From assembly GCA_029268515.1 (NCBI GenBank), contig JAQWNP010000006.1:62001-126000 (forward strand): a DNA stretch of 64,000 nucleotides. Direction: 5' to 3'. Positions within the stretch are counted from its first letter, which is position 1; each line of letters starts with the position of its first letter. This document shows, one piece after another, positions 54,901-63,433 of this stretch. Below the pieces are notes generated by a model. That model searched no databases, was not told where the DNA came from, and was given only the letters and a program-made list of their open reading frames with translations. The position numbers and the translations under genes were made by a program. Source of the DNA: Phycisphaerales bacterium (GTDB taxonomy: Bacteria > Planctomycetota > Phycisphaerae > Phycisphaerales > SM1A02).

Positions 54901-55193
54901 AGATCGAGCAATACCTGCTCTAAGTGCTTTTGGGTTATATGGTCTGGTAGATCTGACTTGAGAGATTCAAAAGCCTTCTTATCAAGCACTGCTTCTGCCA
55001 AGGTCTGCAACAGCCGATCGCGAATCTCTCCTGCTGCTGCGCGTGTAAATGTCATTGCGCAGATTCGCTCGGGATGCTGGGCTAAATCTCCAGTGCAAAG
55101 CAGTCGCACAAAGTGGCGCGTCAAACGATACGTTTTTCCGGTACCTGCCGAAGCCCGAATAATGCGATGCGGAGATGCCATTAATGAGCTCAT
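51951..55193 (-). CDS. addA: AddA-like UvrD-family helicase-nuclease
   Basis: A 1080-residue DNA-repair enzyme that, with its partner, should process double-strand ends. It has Walker A RASAGTGKTYRLT (Lys20), motif II LLIDEFQDTSLQQW, GDPKQSLYSFRGGRSE (motif III), ASKGLQFDIVILPDL and AMTRSRYELHIV (late helicase motifs). A C-terminal PD-(D/E)XK nuclease domain carries GIIDRLIVGREG and VIDYKTDF. The ATG overlaps the addB-like stop (ATGA). Its 3' end lies in copy 2 of the 73-bp repeat; without the cassette it would end 1 bp from the pepP stop. Confidence 0.88.
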   Translation of the reverse strand: MSSLMASPHRIIRASAGTGKTYRLTRHFVRLLCTGDLAQHPERICAMTFTRAAAGEIRDRLLQTLAEAVLDKKAFESLKSDLPDHITQKHLEQVLLDLLARLGRIRVSTLDSFFIQLAQAFSFDLDMPLDWSIANEVELEELTERAVASLWDAEHLSDIKTMLFELHRRANRSDLTKAIVEVVKEAYGLVRETDREAWTWFPRPRLLTSSQLQDAIAALERTPFHGTASFDKARLKDAEKAKSQDWRAFLKAGVATKVFNGEPTYSSKNNLITDEIIDLYAPLIEHAGQTILLETASSTHQYRQLTERYALQLAALRLTNPCYGFDDITFRLRVANVLGRLEAMYFKLDGAIDHLLIDEFQDTSLQQWLVLRPLAREVAASSQGSDRSFMCVGDPKQSLYSFRGGRSELLEVLPDELPALADAVESMDISYRSCPVVLDVVNQVFEDIARNPALASVDAAIAAAKKWQEQHFSQHTSAPSLRDQRGLVQLVTSAQEQTTAEKAADLVRQAVKAAPSATIGVLFRSNSKGEIASFIDDLWTGDQPIAASERGGNPLTDSVAVTLVTSLLSMIDQPGSTTARFHVLNSPLHKEVIGDVADEEQALSGWIAKARSTLAEEGYAQSVRMWSESMVPYLDGHDQLRMSQLIRFLTDDIFEPGMRPSDVVRHIEKTKISNPRTAHVQAMTIHASKGLQFDIVILPDLDSALVRRASLMTENDDPLAAPTRVSIGLSRELCPIDETLNEMYASTYGHAISDALCVLYVAMTRSRYELHIVLEPTKLSKKKAGSTNADVLLCALTGDVHAPADSVVYQHPMPVEKIMMAGQATAENIGGRLQEQKEPDVSGHPVQTARVRLSETAQYRRGLASVSPSELEGSTVVQGNQVLQPRRSATLDRGTAMHEWLSDIEWFETAPTQSQLLARLDDHHIEPGLLNKWANEFLEMLRQPKLQALLAMPSGQSKATSLVRNEQPFAVKVPAGTNFAHRTIRLENQLSGIIDRLIVGREGEQIVSAHVIDYKTDFIDEENPEAVDLLVHRYAPQLAGYRFAASKLLSIDVSCIDTSLMLLHRDLHVPVDVDRFATES

Positions 55194-58111
55194 GCCATGT
55201 CTCCAATTGGACTGGCATTAAGAACTGCATCCTGACAAATAGCCGAAAATTCACTTGTGTATGGCGGTGCAGGCTCTGTCGGAGGCCAAAAGATGCCCTG
55301 ATGAATGTCCTTGGCAATCCGAACCGCAACTAAATCTGCTTCACTGAGTGCTTGCTCATCCCATTGTGCGACTACAAAACCAGATTTGTCTGGATCTGGC
55401 GGCAGCATTGCGTATCCCAACTCAAGCGTTTTCCAATTCACATCCAAGCGATGAGCTAAATGGCGGTACAACGGAAGCTGAAGATCAATCCATTGTTTTG
55501 CGTTCGCTAAACCACGACGATGAGCCGCCTCCGGCAATGTACTGCCGGTCTTGTAGTCAAAGATGCCAAGCGCACCTGTTGCTTCGTGATAGTCAATGCG
55601 ATCAATTCGACCGTGGATATGGACCACATCACTACCAACTTCCATTGCTACTGGATGGTCTCGGCCACTGACCCGAAATTCTGCGTGTAGAATTCGCCAG
55701 CCCGCTTGAAATCGATCAACTTGTTTCTGCGCAAATGTGTGCAAACGTGATCGTGCTTGCTCTATCTGAACGTAAATTGAAGCTTGGGCATGATCACCAA
55801 ACATATTTATGGCACGTTCGTCGAGCAGCTTATTAAATGCGTCAATAACGAGTTCGGTGTTGTCAAGATCACGCAGCTTGGTATCTGTTCCATAATCTTG
55901 TAGCACACCGTGTACTAATGACCCAAAGGAAGCAGCATTCATTTCCTGATCAGAATCGTCTAATTGCTGAATCCCTTGGACATACTGCAACCAATACCGA
56001 TAAGGACACGCCATATATTTTCGAAATGCGGTCACACTGATACTTTTTTTAGACTGCGGATTACCTTTTGGTTGAACGCGCTCTATACCCGCTCCCACTG
56101 ACCCCGCAAACGAAGGATGCAGTGCGACACCCTGGGCTAAATGGTCCTTGCCTGCTCCAGTAAGCCAACCAACCCGCCTGGCTGCAAATTTGGCGTCTGA
56201 AGTTTGAAACAGAAACCGACTTGGCGAAAGTGGATCGCCATTGGCTGCTCGCCTGGGCACCACAAAACGAACACTTGCTCCGTCTTTTCGAGATTGCAAG
56301 AGCGCCTGTATTGCATGCGCATCTCTTGCAGCTCGGCTGGCATTGTGCTCCAGACCAAGAGCGCCTCGAAGTGTATCGGGCAAAAACGGATGAGCCGCTT
56401 CGGACCGTGGCACACTTCCTTCATTAAGACCAACAAGTATCAGAGCGGGCGCCTCATCAAGCGAGAGCTCCAACCAATCAGTCAGTTCAATTGCTTCACT
56501 ATCAGGAACCTCAGGGACTTTGACTTGCTCAATGGCCAGAATGAGTGTTTCAATATGCTTGAATATTGGCATCACACCTAACGCTTCTTGGACGGCATCA
56601 GGTGCTTGAAGCAGCAAATCAATGGCGCTATTAAGTTGGTTGAGCATGGAGAGGTGCATACGATCGTTGGGTTTGGCTTGATCAAATGACCGTTCACCAT
56701 AAACACGACAAAGAAACGCTCGCACACACGTCATGCCCTGAGCGATTGGCAAAGGAGTGTCTGACGAGATATCAACAAGAACCTCAGTCAAGCGAGCGTT
56801 CATCTCTGTCAATCGTGATGCTCTTTCTTGCCCACTTCCACAGGGACCACCCCATTCAGTCTCTTCCCAAAGCCAATCACCCACTTCAGAACCAGGTACA
56901 CGAAGTGGCAGATGATTGGTGTGATAGGCATCTGCTGCGGCTAAATCGAGCTGATCGATTTCAGCAACTTGAGCGATATCGGGGTGTCGAATGAGTGACG
57001 CAAATGCATCAAATTCTCTTGATTCGCAATAAGAGCCAGCTCGCTCCAACACGGTGATAACGGCTGACTGTCTGAGTGGCTTTCCCCCTGCATAACGTAC
57101 TGGAGCACCAGCCGCGGCCAATGTTTCACGCACTGTTCCTAAGAGTGATCCCTCAGCAACACCAACAGTAATTTCACTACCACTATATGCTCCATCCCAA
57201 TCACTTATGATACGAAGCAGAGATTGACCAACCTCTGCTACATCATCTGCAACTGTGATTACATCGTCGTTGATCTCAAGATCGCATTGAGACCACCACT
57301 GCGCATCAACAGCACCTAAATCGTCAAAGCTACCTTGCGCTGCCTGGCTTTCTGGTGCGCAAATCAGTGAGTAAACCTGGTTGTTCTCTGAGACTATTTC
57401 GATCATACGACGCAGCAACATAGGCGGATCAGTCACACCAATTAACACGATGTCATTGTCATCTAGATTCAGTGTTCCAGAACGCAGTGCTTGAAGTCGC
57501 AACTGAGCAGGATCTACCAGATCGAGCTGAGACAAAGAGGCGTCGTAGGCCACCATTATTTTACGTATAACATCCCATCGCTTTGCTTCTTGGCCTTCAG
57601 CTATCAAACGGCGAGCATCATCTGACCACAATTCATGGTCAACATCCCAGCCGCCGCCCGCAAGTTCATCGCGCAGTTGCAACAGTGTTGCTCCAAGCTG
57701 TGTCCAGTTGCGAGAAGCATCCAGTTCTGGCACCTGAAGCATTAAATCACGAAGGCTTTCAGGATCTTCCCGCACCATCGAGGCTGCGGCCTGACCAACC
57801 AATATTTCACGATGGAGCTGAGGTAGCGCTGTAGCATGTGCTCCACAAGCAAGATCAGCGAAGCCACCTGGGGTAAGAATGCGGGGCTGAATAAGACCTT
57901 GGTCCCGATCATCACAGGCAAGCATCAACGCCTCGCGCAGACGCGTTCCAAATCGACGGCCAGGAACAACCAGCAGTAAATTGCTGAAGTCAACTTGGTC
58001 TTTGAAAGCAGCTTCAGCTCGTGATCTCAGTTGATATTGATCGAGCAACCACGAAACAGCTGTGGTCAAAAGCGGTTCATCCCAGCCTAAATAGACCGGT
58101 AGGACACCCAT
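55190..58111 (-). CDS. addB: AddB-like PD-(D/E)XK nuclease partner protein
   Basis: The ATG at 58111 follows a perfect AAGGAGG; a frame start at 58141 lacks one. The 973-residue protein has a helicase-like but degenerate N-terminal part (FSNLLLVVPGRRFGTRLREA) and a C-terminal nuclease domain (about 680-930) with VTAFRKYMACPYRYWLQYV, SLVHGVLQDYG, IHGRIDRIDYHE and LGIFDYKTGS. Canonical AddB has four Cys that hold an iron-sulfur cluster around the nuclease. Here I see only one at CPYRYW and one near the C-terminus, so that cluster is probably absent. It is translated just upstream of addA. Confidence 0.83.
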   Translation of the reverse strand: MGVLPVYLGWDEPLLTTAVSWLLDQYQLRSRAEAAFKDQVDFSNLLLVVPGRRFGTRLREALMLACDDRDQGLIQPRILTPGGFADLACGAHATALPQLHREILVGQAAASMVREDPESLRDLMLQVPELDASRNWTQLGATLLQLRDELAGGGWDVDHELWSDDARRLIAEGQEAKRWDVIRKIMVAYDASLSQLDLVDPAQLRLQALRSGTLNLDDNDIVLIGVTDPPMLLRRMIEIVSENNQVYSLICAPESQAAQGSFDDLGAVDAQWWSQCDLEINDDVITVADDVAEVGQSLLRIISDWDGAYSGSEITVGVAEGSLLGTVRETLAAAGAPVRYAGGKPLRQSAVITVLERAGSYCESREFDAFASLIRHPDIAQVAEIDQLDLAAADAYHTNHLPLRVPGSEVGDWLWEETEWGGPCGSGQERASRLTEMNARLTEVLVDISSDTPLPIAQGMTCVRAFLCRVYGERSFDQAKPNDRMHLSMLNQLNSAIDLLLQAPDAVQEALGVMPIFKHIETLILAIEQVKVPEVPDSEAIELTDWLELSLDEAPALILVGLNEGSVPRSEAAHPFLPDTLRGALGLEHNASRAARDAHAIQALLQSRKDGASVRFVVPRRAANGDPLSPSRFLFQTSDAKFAARRVGWLTGAGKDHLAQGVALHPSFAGSVGAGIERVQPKGNPQSKKSISVTAFRKYMACPYRYWLQYVQGIQQLDDSDQEMNAASFGSLVHGVLQDYGTDTKLRDLDNTELVIDAFNKLLDERAINMFGDHAQASIYVQIEQARSRLHTFAQKQVDRFQAGWRILHAEFRVSGRDHPVAMEVGSDVVHIHGRIDRIDYHEATGALGIFDYKTGSTLPEAAHRRGLANAKQWIDLQLPLYRHLAHRLDVNWKTLELGYAMLPPDPDKSGFVVAQWDEQALSEADLVAVRIAKDIHQGIFWPPTEPAPPYTSEFSAICQDAVLNASPIGDMA

Positions 58112-58161
58112 ATTGCCCTCCTTAACATCCTTGTCGGGCATCGCGAGCGAAGGGAAAGACT

Positions 58162-58773
58162 TTACCTAAGCCAGAGTGTAGAGATCCAGAGTTGCCGACC
58201 ATTCATCGGACCATCAAGAACTTCAATGCGTGCGAGATCGCCAATGCGTTCTAGCTCTATTGCTCTGGTGAACTTTGGCAACATTACAACACGGTTTGAT
58301 TCAAGCATGCCCCGAATTTCATGACGGCTACCATCACGAACCGCACTTTTAAAAGCATTGAAGTCTTCTGTTGAAGTAGTCGTTGGCACAGTGCTTCCCT
58401 CTGGAAGACCCACAACAATCCGCACAGGTATCTTGACTTCGATCACCTCAACAAGCTCTACTTCTTGAGCAGGATTTTCATCAATGAGTGTGACCTCTGG
58501 CTCTGGTTCACTCTTGACTTCGATCACCTCAACAAGCTCTACTTCTTGAGCAGGGTTTTCATCGATGAGTGTGACCTCTGGCTCAGGCTCACCCTTGACT
58601 TCCTCACCCATCACTTCAGTGATCGCCAACTGCACGATTTCATCTAATGAACGTGTTGACGCATTCACATCATTACTTTGTTTCGGTTGCGAATGACACC
58701 CCGCCACCAGGCTTACAACGCCTACCAGAAGCAACAATCGTGATATCGTCTGAAATCGCTTCGACATGCTCAA
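58162..58773 (-). CDS. Lipoprotein with duplicated 27-residue acidic repeat
   Basis: The 203-residue precursor has a lipoprotein signal (LLLLVGVVSLVAGC, lipid Cys26). Residues about 60-115 are two near-identical 27-residue units containing EVTLIDENPAQEVELVEVIE, followed by VKSEPEP or VKIPVRI. The acidic repeat probably forms an extended arm. The C-terminal 80 residues (GTVPTTTSTEDFNAFKSA... not in one run; then RGMLESNRVVMLPKFTRAIEL, read as RGMLESNRVVML and PKFTRAIEL) look globular, with an SH3-like end (ARIEVLDGPMNGRQLWIS). No family recognised. It follows addB on the same strand direction but upstream, with a 51-bp gap. Confidence 0.75.
   Translation of the reverse strand: MSMSKRFQTISRLLLLVGVVSLVAGCHSQPKQSNDVNASTRSLDEIVQLAITEVMGEEVKGEPEPEVTLIDENPAQEVELVEVIEVKSEPEPEVTLIDENPAQEVELVEVIEVKIPVRIVVGLPEGSTVPTTTSTEDFNAFKSAVRDGSRHEIRGMLESNRVVMLPKFTRAIELERIGDLARIEVLDGPMNGRQLWISTLWLR
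58432..58593 (-). repeat. 81-bp tandem repeat (two units) within lipoprotein gene
   Basis: Two in-frame 81-bp units start at 58432 and 58513, and a third begins with CTTGACTTC at 58594 before diverging. The units differ by only a few third-position changes, which points to a recent duplication by slippage or unequal exchange. The repeat number could vary between strains. Confidence 0.9.
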
Positions 58774-58909
58774 CTCCCAAAGAGATCCACTATGCGCAGA
58801 TCATCCTGCCCTGCATACTCCGTCCGCTCAAGAGCTACCAGGACCATCTGCGACATGATAACACCTGACGCAAGAGGCCCAAGCCCAGCATAGTTTTCGG
58901 GCCAAATAC

Positions 58910-58941
58910 AAAGAAGACGGGCCAGAGAGCCCGTCTTCTTT
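58910..58941 (-). terminator. Intrinsic terminator hairpin
   Basis: A 13-bp perfect stem (58910-58922 with 58929-58941, 6-nt loop) lies 25 bp past the stop of the minus-strand gene at 58966. The arm ends in CTTCTTT on the minus strand, giving a U-rich end. Confidence 0.8.
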
Positions 58942-58965
58942 GAAATATCATCATTGAGAAGGTAA

Positions 58966-59595
58966 TTATTTTCCGCCGCCTGGTGCCGGACTACGTAGTG
59001 GCCCAGAACCGCTGCCACCAGGACTACGCGTCCAGATCTTGCCATCTGACCAGAAGACCGTGTTGGCAGCATTGTTGATATGACCAGTGATATTCTTTGA
59101 TGGAATTACTAACGAGTGAGCTCCACCAGCATGGCCCTTGATTGTGTTGCCATTTTTTAGTGTCGCCATGAAGTGATAGCCATTGTCATAAACTTTTACT
59201 TCGATTGGCTGCTTGCCGTTGTACCAAGTGCCAGAAATGTGGGTTTTTCCATCTGGGTATCGTGTCCACATACCACCGTCACTCCACTTAAGACGACGTC
59301 CGCCATCTTGGATTGTGCCGGTTCTTTTTTGACCCTTGACCTTAATCATCCAGGGACCTTGAAATTCTGCATTGTAATTCTTGCCATTCCCATCCTTAAG
59401 AATCACATCATTATTACCTTTGACAATGATGTAGACGGGCTTGTCATTCATGTTGTACCACTCACCTTCCATACCGGTGTAGTGATTAAAAGGTGCTGGC
59501 GGACGATGCTCTAATTGAGTTGCTGCAAAGAAGACTGCAGCACCTAACGCAATAACGACACCAACAATAAAAGACTTGACGTGAAAATGGCTCAT
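58966..59595 (-). CDS. Membrane-anchored protein with internally duplicated beta-rich module
   Basis: The 209-residue protein has one N-terminal TM or signal segment (FIVGVVIALGAAVFFAATQ). Two related modules follow. One is at about 43-113: GEWYNMNDKPVYI, then DVILKDGNGKNY, LKWSDGGMWTR. The other is at about 121-193: GTWYNGKQPIEVKVY, MATLKNGNTIKG, VFWSDGKIWTR. The shared G-x-WYN...WSDG-x-(I/M)WTR frame shows an internal duplication. A Gly/Pro/Ser-rich tail ends the protein. No named family recognised; an extracytoplasmic binding role is plausible. A strong terminator follows the gene. Confidence 0.75.
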   Translation of the reverse strand: MSHFHVKSFIVGVVIALGAAVFFAATQLEHRPPAPFNHYTGMEGEWYNMNDKPVYIIVKGNNDVILKDGNGKNYNAEFQGPWMIKVKGQKRTGTIQDGGRRLKWSDGGMWTRYPDGKTHISGTWYNGKQPIEVKVYDNGYHFMATLKNGNTIKGHAGGAHSLVIPSKNITGHINNAANTVFWSDGKIWTRSPGGSGSGPLRSPAPGGGK

Positions 59596-59728
59596 CTACA
59601 TTCCTTTCGACATTTCGGGAGCAATGTCCTCCCGGCGGTCAACGCATCCCAGCCCCAGAGGAATAAGTCAGTATCGTAACCTGAACCGATTCCTGTGTCA
59701 CTGATGACTCATAGCAGCATTTTCAAAG

Positions 59729-60073
59729 TCAGCCTGCTGGTTGCAAAACAACCGCTGTGCCATAACAAAGCACTTCGGTGGCACTTGATTGCCCCATATC
59801 CGATGCGTCATAGCGAACCCCAAGAATAGCATTCGCGCCCATCTGCTGAGCATGTTCAATCATATGCTCAAGCGCATCTTGGCGAGCTTCCTCACATACC
59901 TTTGTAAAACCGGAAACGCGACCGCCAGTAATTGACTTCAAGCCTGCGACAACGCCTTGAGCAATGTTAGGTGTGCGCACTGTGATACCCCTGACAAGGC
60001 CCTTGTACTCAACAATATCATGACCTTCAACATTAAATGTCGTAACAATAATCATCTCTCTTGTTGCTTCCAT
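59729..60073 (-). CDS. YbjQ/UPF0145 family protein
   Basis: The 114-residue protein matches the YbjQ (DUF74) family along its length: FNVEGHDIVEYKGLVRGITVR, GRVSGFTKVCEEARQDALEHM, and GANAILGVRYDAS near residues 75-88. Members form pentameric rings and are annotated as putative heavy-metal-binding, but the function is not settled. AAGGA lies 7 bp upstream of the ATG at 60073; an internal ATG at 60055 would fit the family start (MIIVTTFNVEG) even better. Confidence 0.9.
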   Translation of the reverse strand: MEATREMIIVTTFNVEGHDIVEYKGLVRGITVRTPNIAQGVVAGLKSITGGRVSGFTKVCEEARQDALEHMIEHAQQMGANAILGVRYDASDMGQSSATEVLCYGTAVVLQPAG

Positions 60074-60140
60074 TCTTGGATCCTTTTTGAGCTGCTAATG
60101 CTCGCTTCGTAAAAGTAACAGCATGCTCTTTTAATATTTC

Positions 60141-61478
60141 TTATGAATCTATGACCAACGCGCTATACTCGATGAGTGGTTTTGTTTTATTCATTTGCAG
60201 TAACTGTGGACTCGCCTCAAGAAGCGAACATCTTTCTTGTCGAGGCACAAGAGGCACATGACGATTCAGGTGTACACACAAACGAAAAAGTGCATAACGC
60301 CAACGAACATTAAGACTTGGCCGTGGCGATACATATCCAGCAAGAAGTTCAATCAGCGCTCGATGCATTGCCAATGGCCCATGGCCCGCCACAAGCAGTT
60401 CTCTAAATGAGTGACTATAGAAGTCCTTGATTAATCGAAACAGCAAGGAAGTGACCTGGTCGTGATGCCGTACAAATTGGCGTCGAACACGGGCTGCACT
60501 TTGACCTTGACTCATCGCCGTGACTGCCGCCGCCGCCGCAAGGCCGCCATCCATTCCTAACATGACACCGGTTGAAAACACTGGGTCTACAAATGCCGCA
60601 GCATCGCCAATCAGGAAGTAACCAGGCCCAGCCACTGGTTTACACTGGTAAGAAAAATCAGCCACTACTTCATTGTGATCTGGGCCACTCGCACCGATCA
60701 TTCGCTCCGTCATCAATGGACAACGCTCCAGGGCCCAATTCAGCCTTTGATTTGGTGGCACTGGTAGAGAACGAGCCACCTTGTCACTAAAGACAACACC
60801 CACACTGGTACGGTCCTGATCAATCGGAATAATCCAAAACCAACCCTCATCACACATGATTACTGAGGGATCACCAATGCGATCACCACTCAATCGCTGC
60901 ACACCTTCAAAATGACTGAAGTATGAAACAGATCGAAAGTCCGGATGTATCTTGCGAATGCCCAAGTGCCGACCTAAGACTGTTGCCTGACCACTGGCAT
61001 CAATTAGAAATTGACCTTCAACCTGCTCACCATTGCCATTAGTCACGATGACATGCTGATCTTCAAGACGCGTGATTTCTTTAACATGAAAATCATTGCG
61101 GACATGCACGCCCTCTTTTTTTGCAGCTTCTAAGAGTAGGCCATCCAGTGAACCACGCTCCGTGTTAAACGCACGTGGTACATCTTTGCGGAGTGAGTTT
61201 GCAAACGCGACGTCTAATTGCTCACCCAATTGATTACCAAACCCAATCTCGACGCCCCGCTTGGGCACATGCACGACCTCACTCATTAGATCAGTGAGAC
61301 CAAGCTTCATAAGCATCTCAACAACTTTGGGCACCAGCGACTCCCCAATACGAAAACGGGGAAATTCACTGCGATCAAGCACGGTCACATGATGACCAGC
61401 CTGAGCCATGGCAATCGCTGCTGTTGCGCCAGCAGGGCCACCACCAATAATAATTGCGTCGTATTTTTCTTGACCCAT
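60141..61478 (-). CDS. FAD-dependent oxidoreductase with flavin-dependent halogenase motifs
   Basis: The 445-residue protein begins with a dinucleotide-binding motif (IIIGGGPAGATAAIAM) and RFRIGESLVPKVVEML, as in CmlS/PltA-like halogenases and related reductases. WFWIIP at 213-218 fits the W-x-W-x-I-P motif of flavin-dependent halogenases. FVDPVFSTG at 296-304 fits the second family motif, F-x2-P-x2-S-x-G. Lys73 (HVPKRGVEIGF) lies where the catalytic Lys is expected. GDAAAFVDP closes the FAD site. Related proteins without halogenase activity (geranylgeranyl reductase-like, hydroxylases) share parts of this pattern, so the activity is a hypothesis. No flavin reductase is adjacent. Confidence 0.75.
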   Translation of the reverse strand: MGQEKYDAIIIGGGPAGATAAIAMAQAGHHVTVLDRSEFPRFRIGESLVPKVVEMLMKLGLTDLMSEVVHVPKRGVEIGFGNQLGEQLDVAFANSLRKDVPRAFNTERGSLDGLLLEAAKKEGVHVRNDFHVKEITRLEDQHVIVTNGNGEQVEGQFLIDASGQATVLGRHLGIRKIHPDFRSVSYFSHFEGVQRLSGDRIGDPSVIMCDEGWFWIIPIDQDRTSVGVVFSDKVARSLPVPPNQRLNWALERCPLMTERMIGASGPDHNEVVADFSYQCKPVAGPGYFLIGDAAAFVDPVFSTGVMLGMDGGLAAAAAVTAMSQGQSAARVRRQFVRHHDQVTSLLFRLIKDFYSHSFRELLVAGHGPLAMHRALIELLAGYVSPRPSLNVRWRYALFRLCVHLNRHVPLVPRQERCSLLEASPQLLQMNKTKPLIEYSALVIDS

Positions 61479-61594
61479 CAGCGATGCCCTACCAGCAAGT
61501 CTTCGTGCGTTACTGGTCTCTCAAAACAAGAACGATCCATTAGTAGATCATGATAGGCATTTTTGATAAAACCTCCGTCAAGAATTCTGCTCGC

Positions 61595-62431
61595 TCATTC
61601 AAACCGGAGAAACTCACCGAGCTGATGCGCCGCAAGACCAGCTCTGGCCCCGCGAATGGTGATTTCGAGTGGGCCTTCACCATTTTTGAGCAACTGCCGA
61701 CCAAGCCGAGTCTGTCGCCCCTTAGGTTGAGTAAGCACCAGTGAGCACTCACCCAGTGAGAATTCTACACAGCCTGCATCTTGGAAGACCTCTACATCTC
61801 GCCCTCTCTGCTCAAGCAATACTTCATATTGCTTGCGACTTTTCTTCAGATTGGCAACCAGTACAACCAAACGCGAGATTGACTGTGCGCCGTTTTTATG
61901 TTCATCCACACTTACCGCCGGAACACGCAAGCAGCGATCAGTTTCATCAATGCATAAAAACGGTAATTCGCTTGCCGTCGGCATGCCGCATTGCCAACGA
62001 ATGACGTTTCCATCCTTTTGTTTGCGTGTCCCCTTTGCTGGACCCAGATATTTAATATCAGCAGCACGCAAACGTGTCAGAATCGTGATAATTGATTGAC
62101 CAGACACTGCAAAATCAACCAACCCTGGTTCTTTGAGACCAAGTTTTATGAAATGCTGCTCAAATGGATTCCACTCTTTGATTGCACGTTTCAGCAAACC
62201 CAACTTCTGCATGAGTTTCAGCCGCATTCTCCGCGACCTTGAGAGAATCTGAATTAACTCGATATAGGTGCCGTCATGCAAAACAATCAGTGCATTTCGA
62301 GAACCAATACGATGTTGCCCACCAGCACGGACCCTGAAACCAGCTGCTTGCCATTTCACAGCAGCTGCCTTCAGATTTGAAACAAGAACCACCAGATGGT
62401 CCATGGTCACTGGTTGAGCTTCGGTTGGCAT
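61595..62431 (-). CDS. VOC/glyoxalase-like two-module protein
   Basis: The ATG at 62431 has GGGGA about 9 bp upstream; a longer frame to 62506 is not supported. About 278 residues hold two glyoxalase-fold modules. The first starts MDHLVVLVSNLKAAAVKW and contains RIGSRNALIVLHDGTYIELI (Glyoxalase_3-like). The second starts SRLVVLVANLKKSRKQYEVL and contains VEFSLGECSLVLTQP. The family covers dioxygenases, isomerases and resistance proteins that use a metal in the cleft; the substrate is unknown. Confidence 0.78.
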   Translation of the reverse strand: MPTEAQPVTMDHLVVLVSNLKAAAVKWQAAGFRVRAGGQHRIGSRNALIVLHDGTYIELIQILSRSRRMRLKLMQKLGLLKRAIKEWNPFEQHFIKLGLKEPGLVDFAVSGQSIITILTRLRAADIKYLGPAKGTRKQKDGNVIRWQCGMPTASELPFLCIDETDRCLRVPAVSVDEHKNGAQSISRLVVLVANLKKSRKQYEVLLEQRGRDVEVFQDAGCVEFSLGECSLVLTQPKGRQTRLGRQLLKNGEGPLEITIRGARAGLAAHQLGEFLRFE

Positions 62432-62563
62432 AACGCTATCCCCATCAGTCCTAGACTGACATCGAATTACATCATCGGTTGCTAATGCCGCTAAGAGAAG
62501 CGCCAAACCTCAGAATCTGCATGATCCAAACCTGTTAACCAGCTCAACCTGATCTTATCCAGC

Positions 62564-63433
62564 TTATCCAAGCACCAAGGCCCGATTCCGGTACACCAAA
62601 ATTCGGTCGTCTAGGTGGTATCGCAGTGCCTGTGCCAGCGCCGCACGCTCTACATCGCGACCCTTCCTGGTGAGATCTTCAACCGAATCGCGGTGAGAAC
62701 ACTGAACAACATCTTGTGCAATGATTGGCCCCGCGTCTAACTCACTGGTCGCGTAATGAGCCGTTGCTCCAATTAACTTTACACCACGATCGTGCGCTTG
62801 GTGGTATGGACGCCCCCCACTAAACGCTGGCAAGAACGAGTGATGAATGTTTATAACTCGGTGAAGATAACGATCAATCAATGCCGGCGAGAGTACCTGC
62901 ATATAACGCGCTAATACAACCACATCTATCTGGTGCTGTTCTAGTAGCGTAAGCAGTTCTTTCTCTTGCTTAGGTTTATTGTTTTCTTGAATTGGCAAAT
63001 GAAAGAATGGAATCCCAAACTGCTCCGCAACTTGATGCAAGTCTGAGTGATTACTTGCAACAAATGCAATATCACCATTTAGTTCACCTGCACGATGCCG
63101 AAGCATCAAGTCAAAAAGGCAGTGATCATATTTGGACACGAGAATCGCCATCCGCTTAACGTCACTTGAAAGAGAGAGCTTCCAAGTCATATCAAAAGTG
63201 ACCGCAAGCTCTTTAATGGCCGACTCAAGTTTCTTTTTATGGTCGCTCAGTCCGGGCATCTCAAAGAAAATGCGCTGGAAGAACTGACCAGAATCTGTAT
63301 CACTATGCTGATCAGCATCAAGGATATTGCCATCATGACCCTGCAGGAATACTGCTAAAGCGGCCACAATCCCACGTTGATCTGGGCAAGAGACCAGAAG
63401 CGAAGCTGTGTTTTCGGATTTATTTGGTGCCAT
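62564..63433 (-). CDS. purU: Formyltetrahydrofolate deformylase
   Basis: It hydrolyses 10-formyl-THF to formate and THF and so balances one-carbon pools. The 289 residues start with an ACT regulatory domain (LLVSCPDQRGIVAALAVFLQ). A formyltransferase-type catalytic domain follows, with KRMAILVSKYDHCL, VVLARYMQVLSP, NIHHSFLPAFSGGRPY (catalytic His) and ATSELDAGPIIAQDV (catalytic Asp). Length and layout are standard. It is a single gene, divergent from the small gene at 63553. Confidence 0.93.
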   Translation of the reverse strand: MAPNKSENTASLLVSCPDQRGIVAALAVFLQGHDGNILDADQHSDTDSGQFFQRIFFEMPGLSDHKKKLESAIKELAVTFDMTWKLSLSSDVKRMAILVSKYDHCLFDLMLRHRAGELNGDIAFVASNHSDLHQVAEQFGIPFFHLPIQENNKPKQEKELLTLLEQHQIDVVVLARYMQVLSPALIDRYLHRVINIHHSFLPAFSGGRPYHQAHDRGVKLIGATAHYATSELDAGPIIAQDVVQCSHRDSVEDLTRKGRDVERAALAQALRYHLDDRILVYRNRALVLG

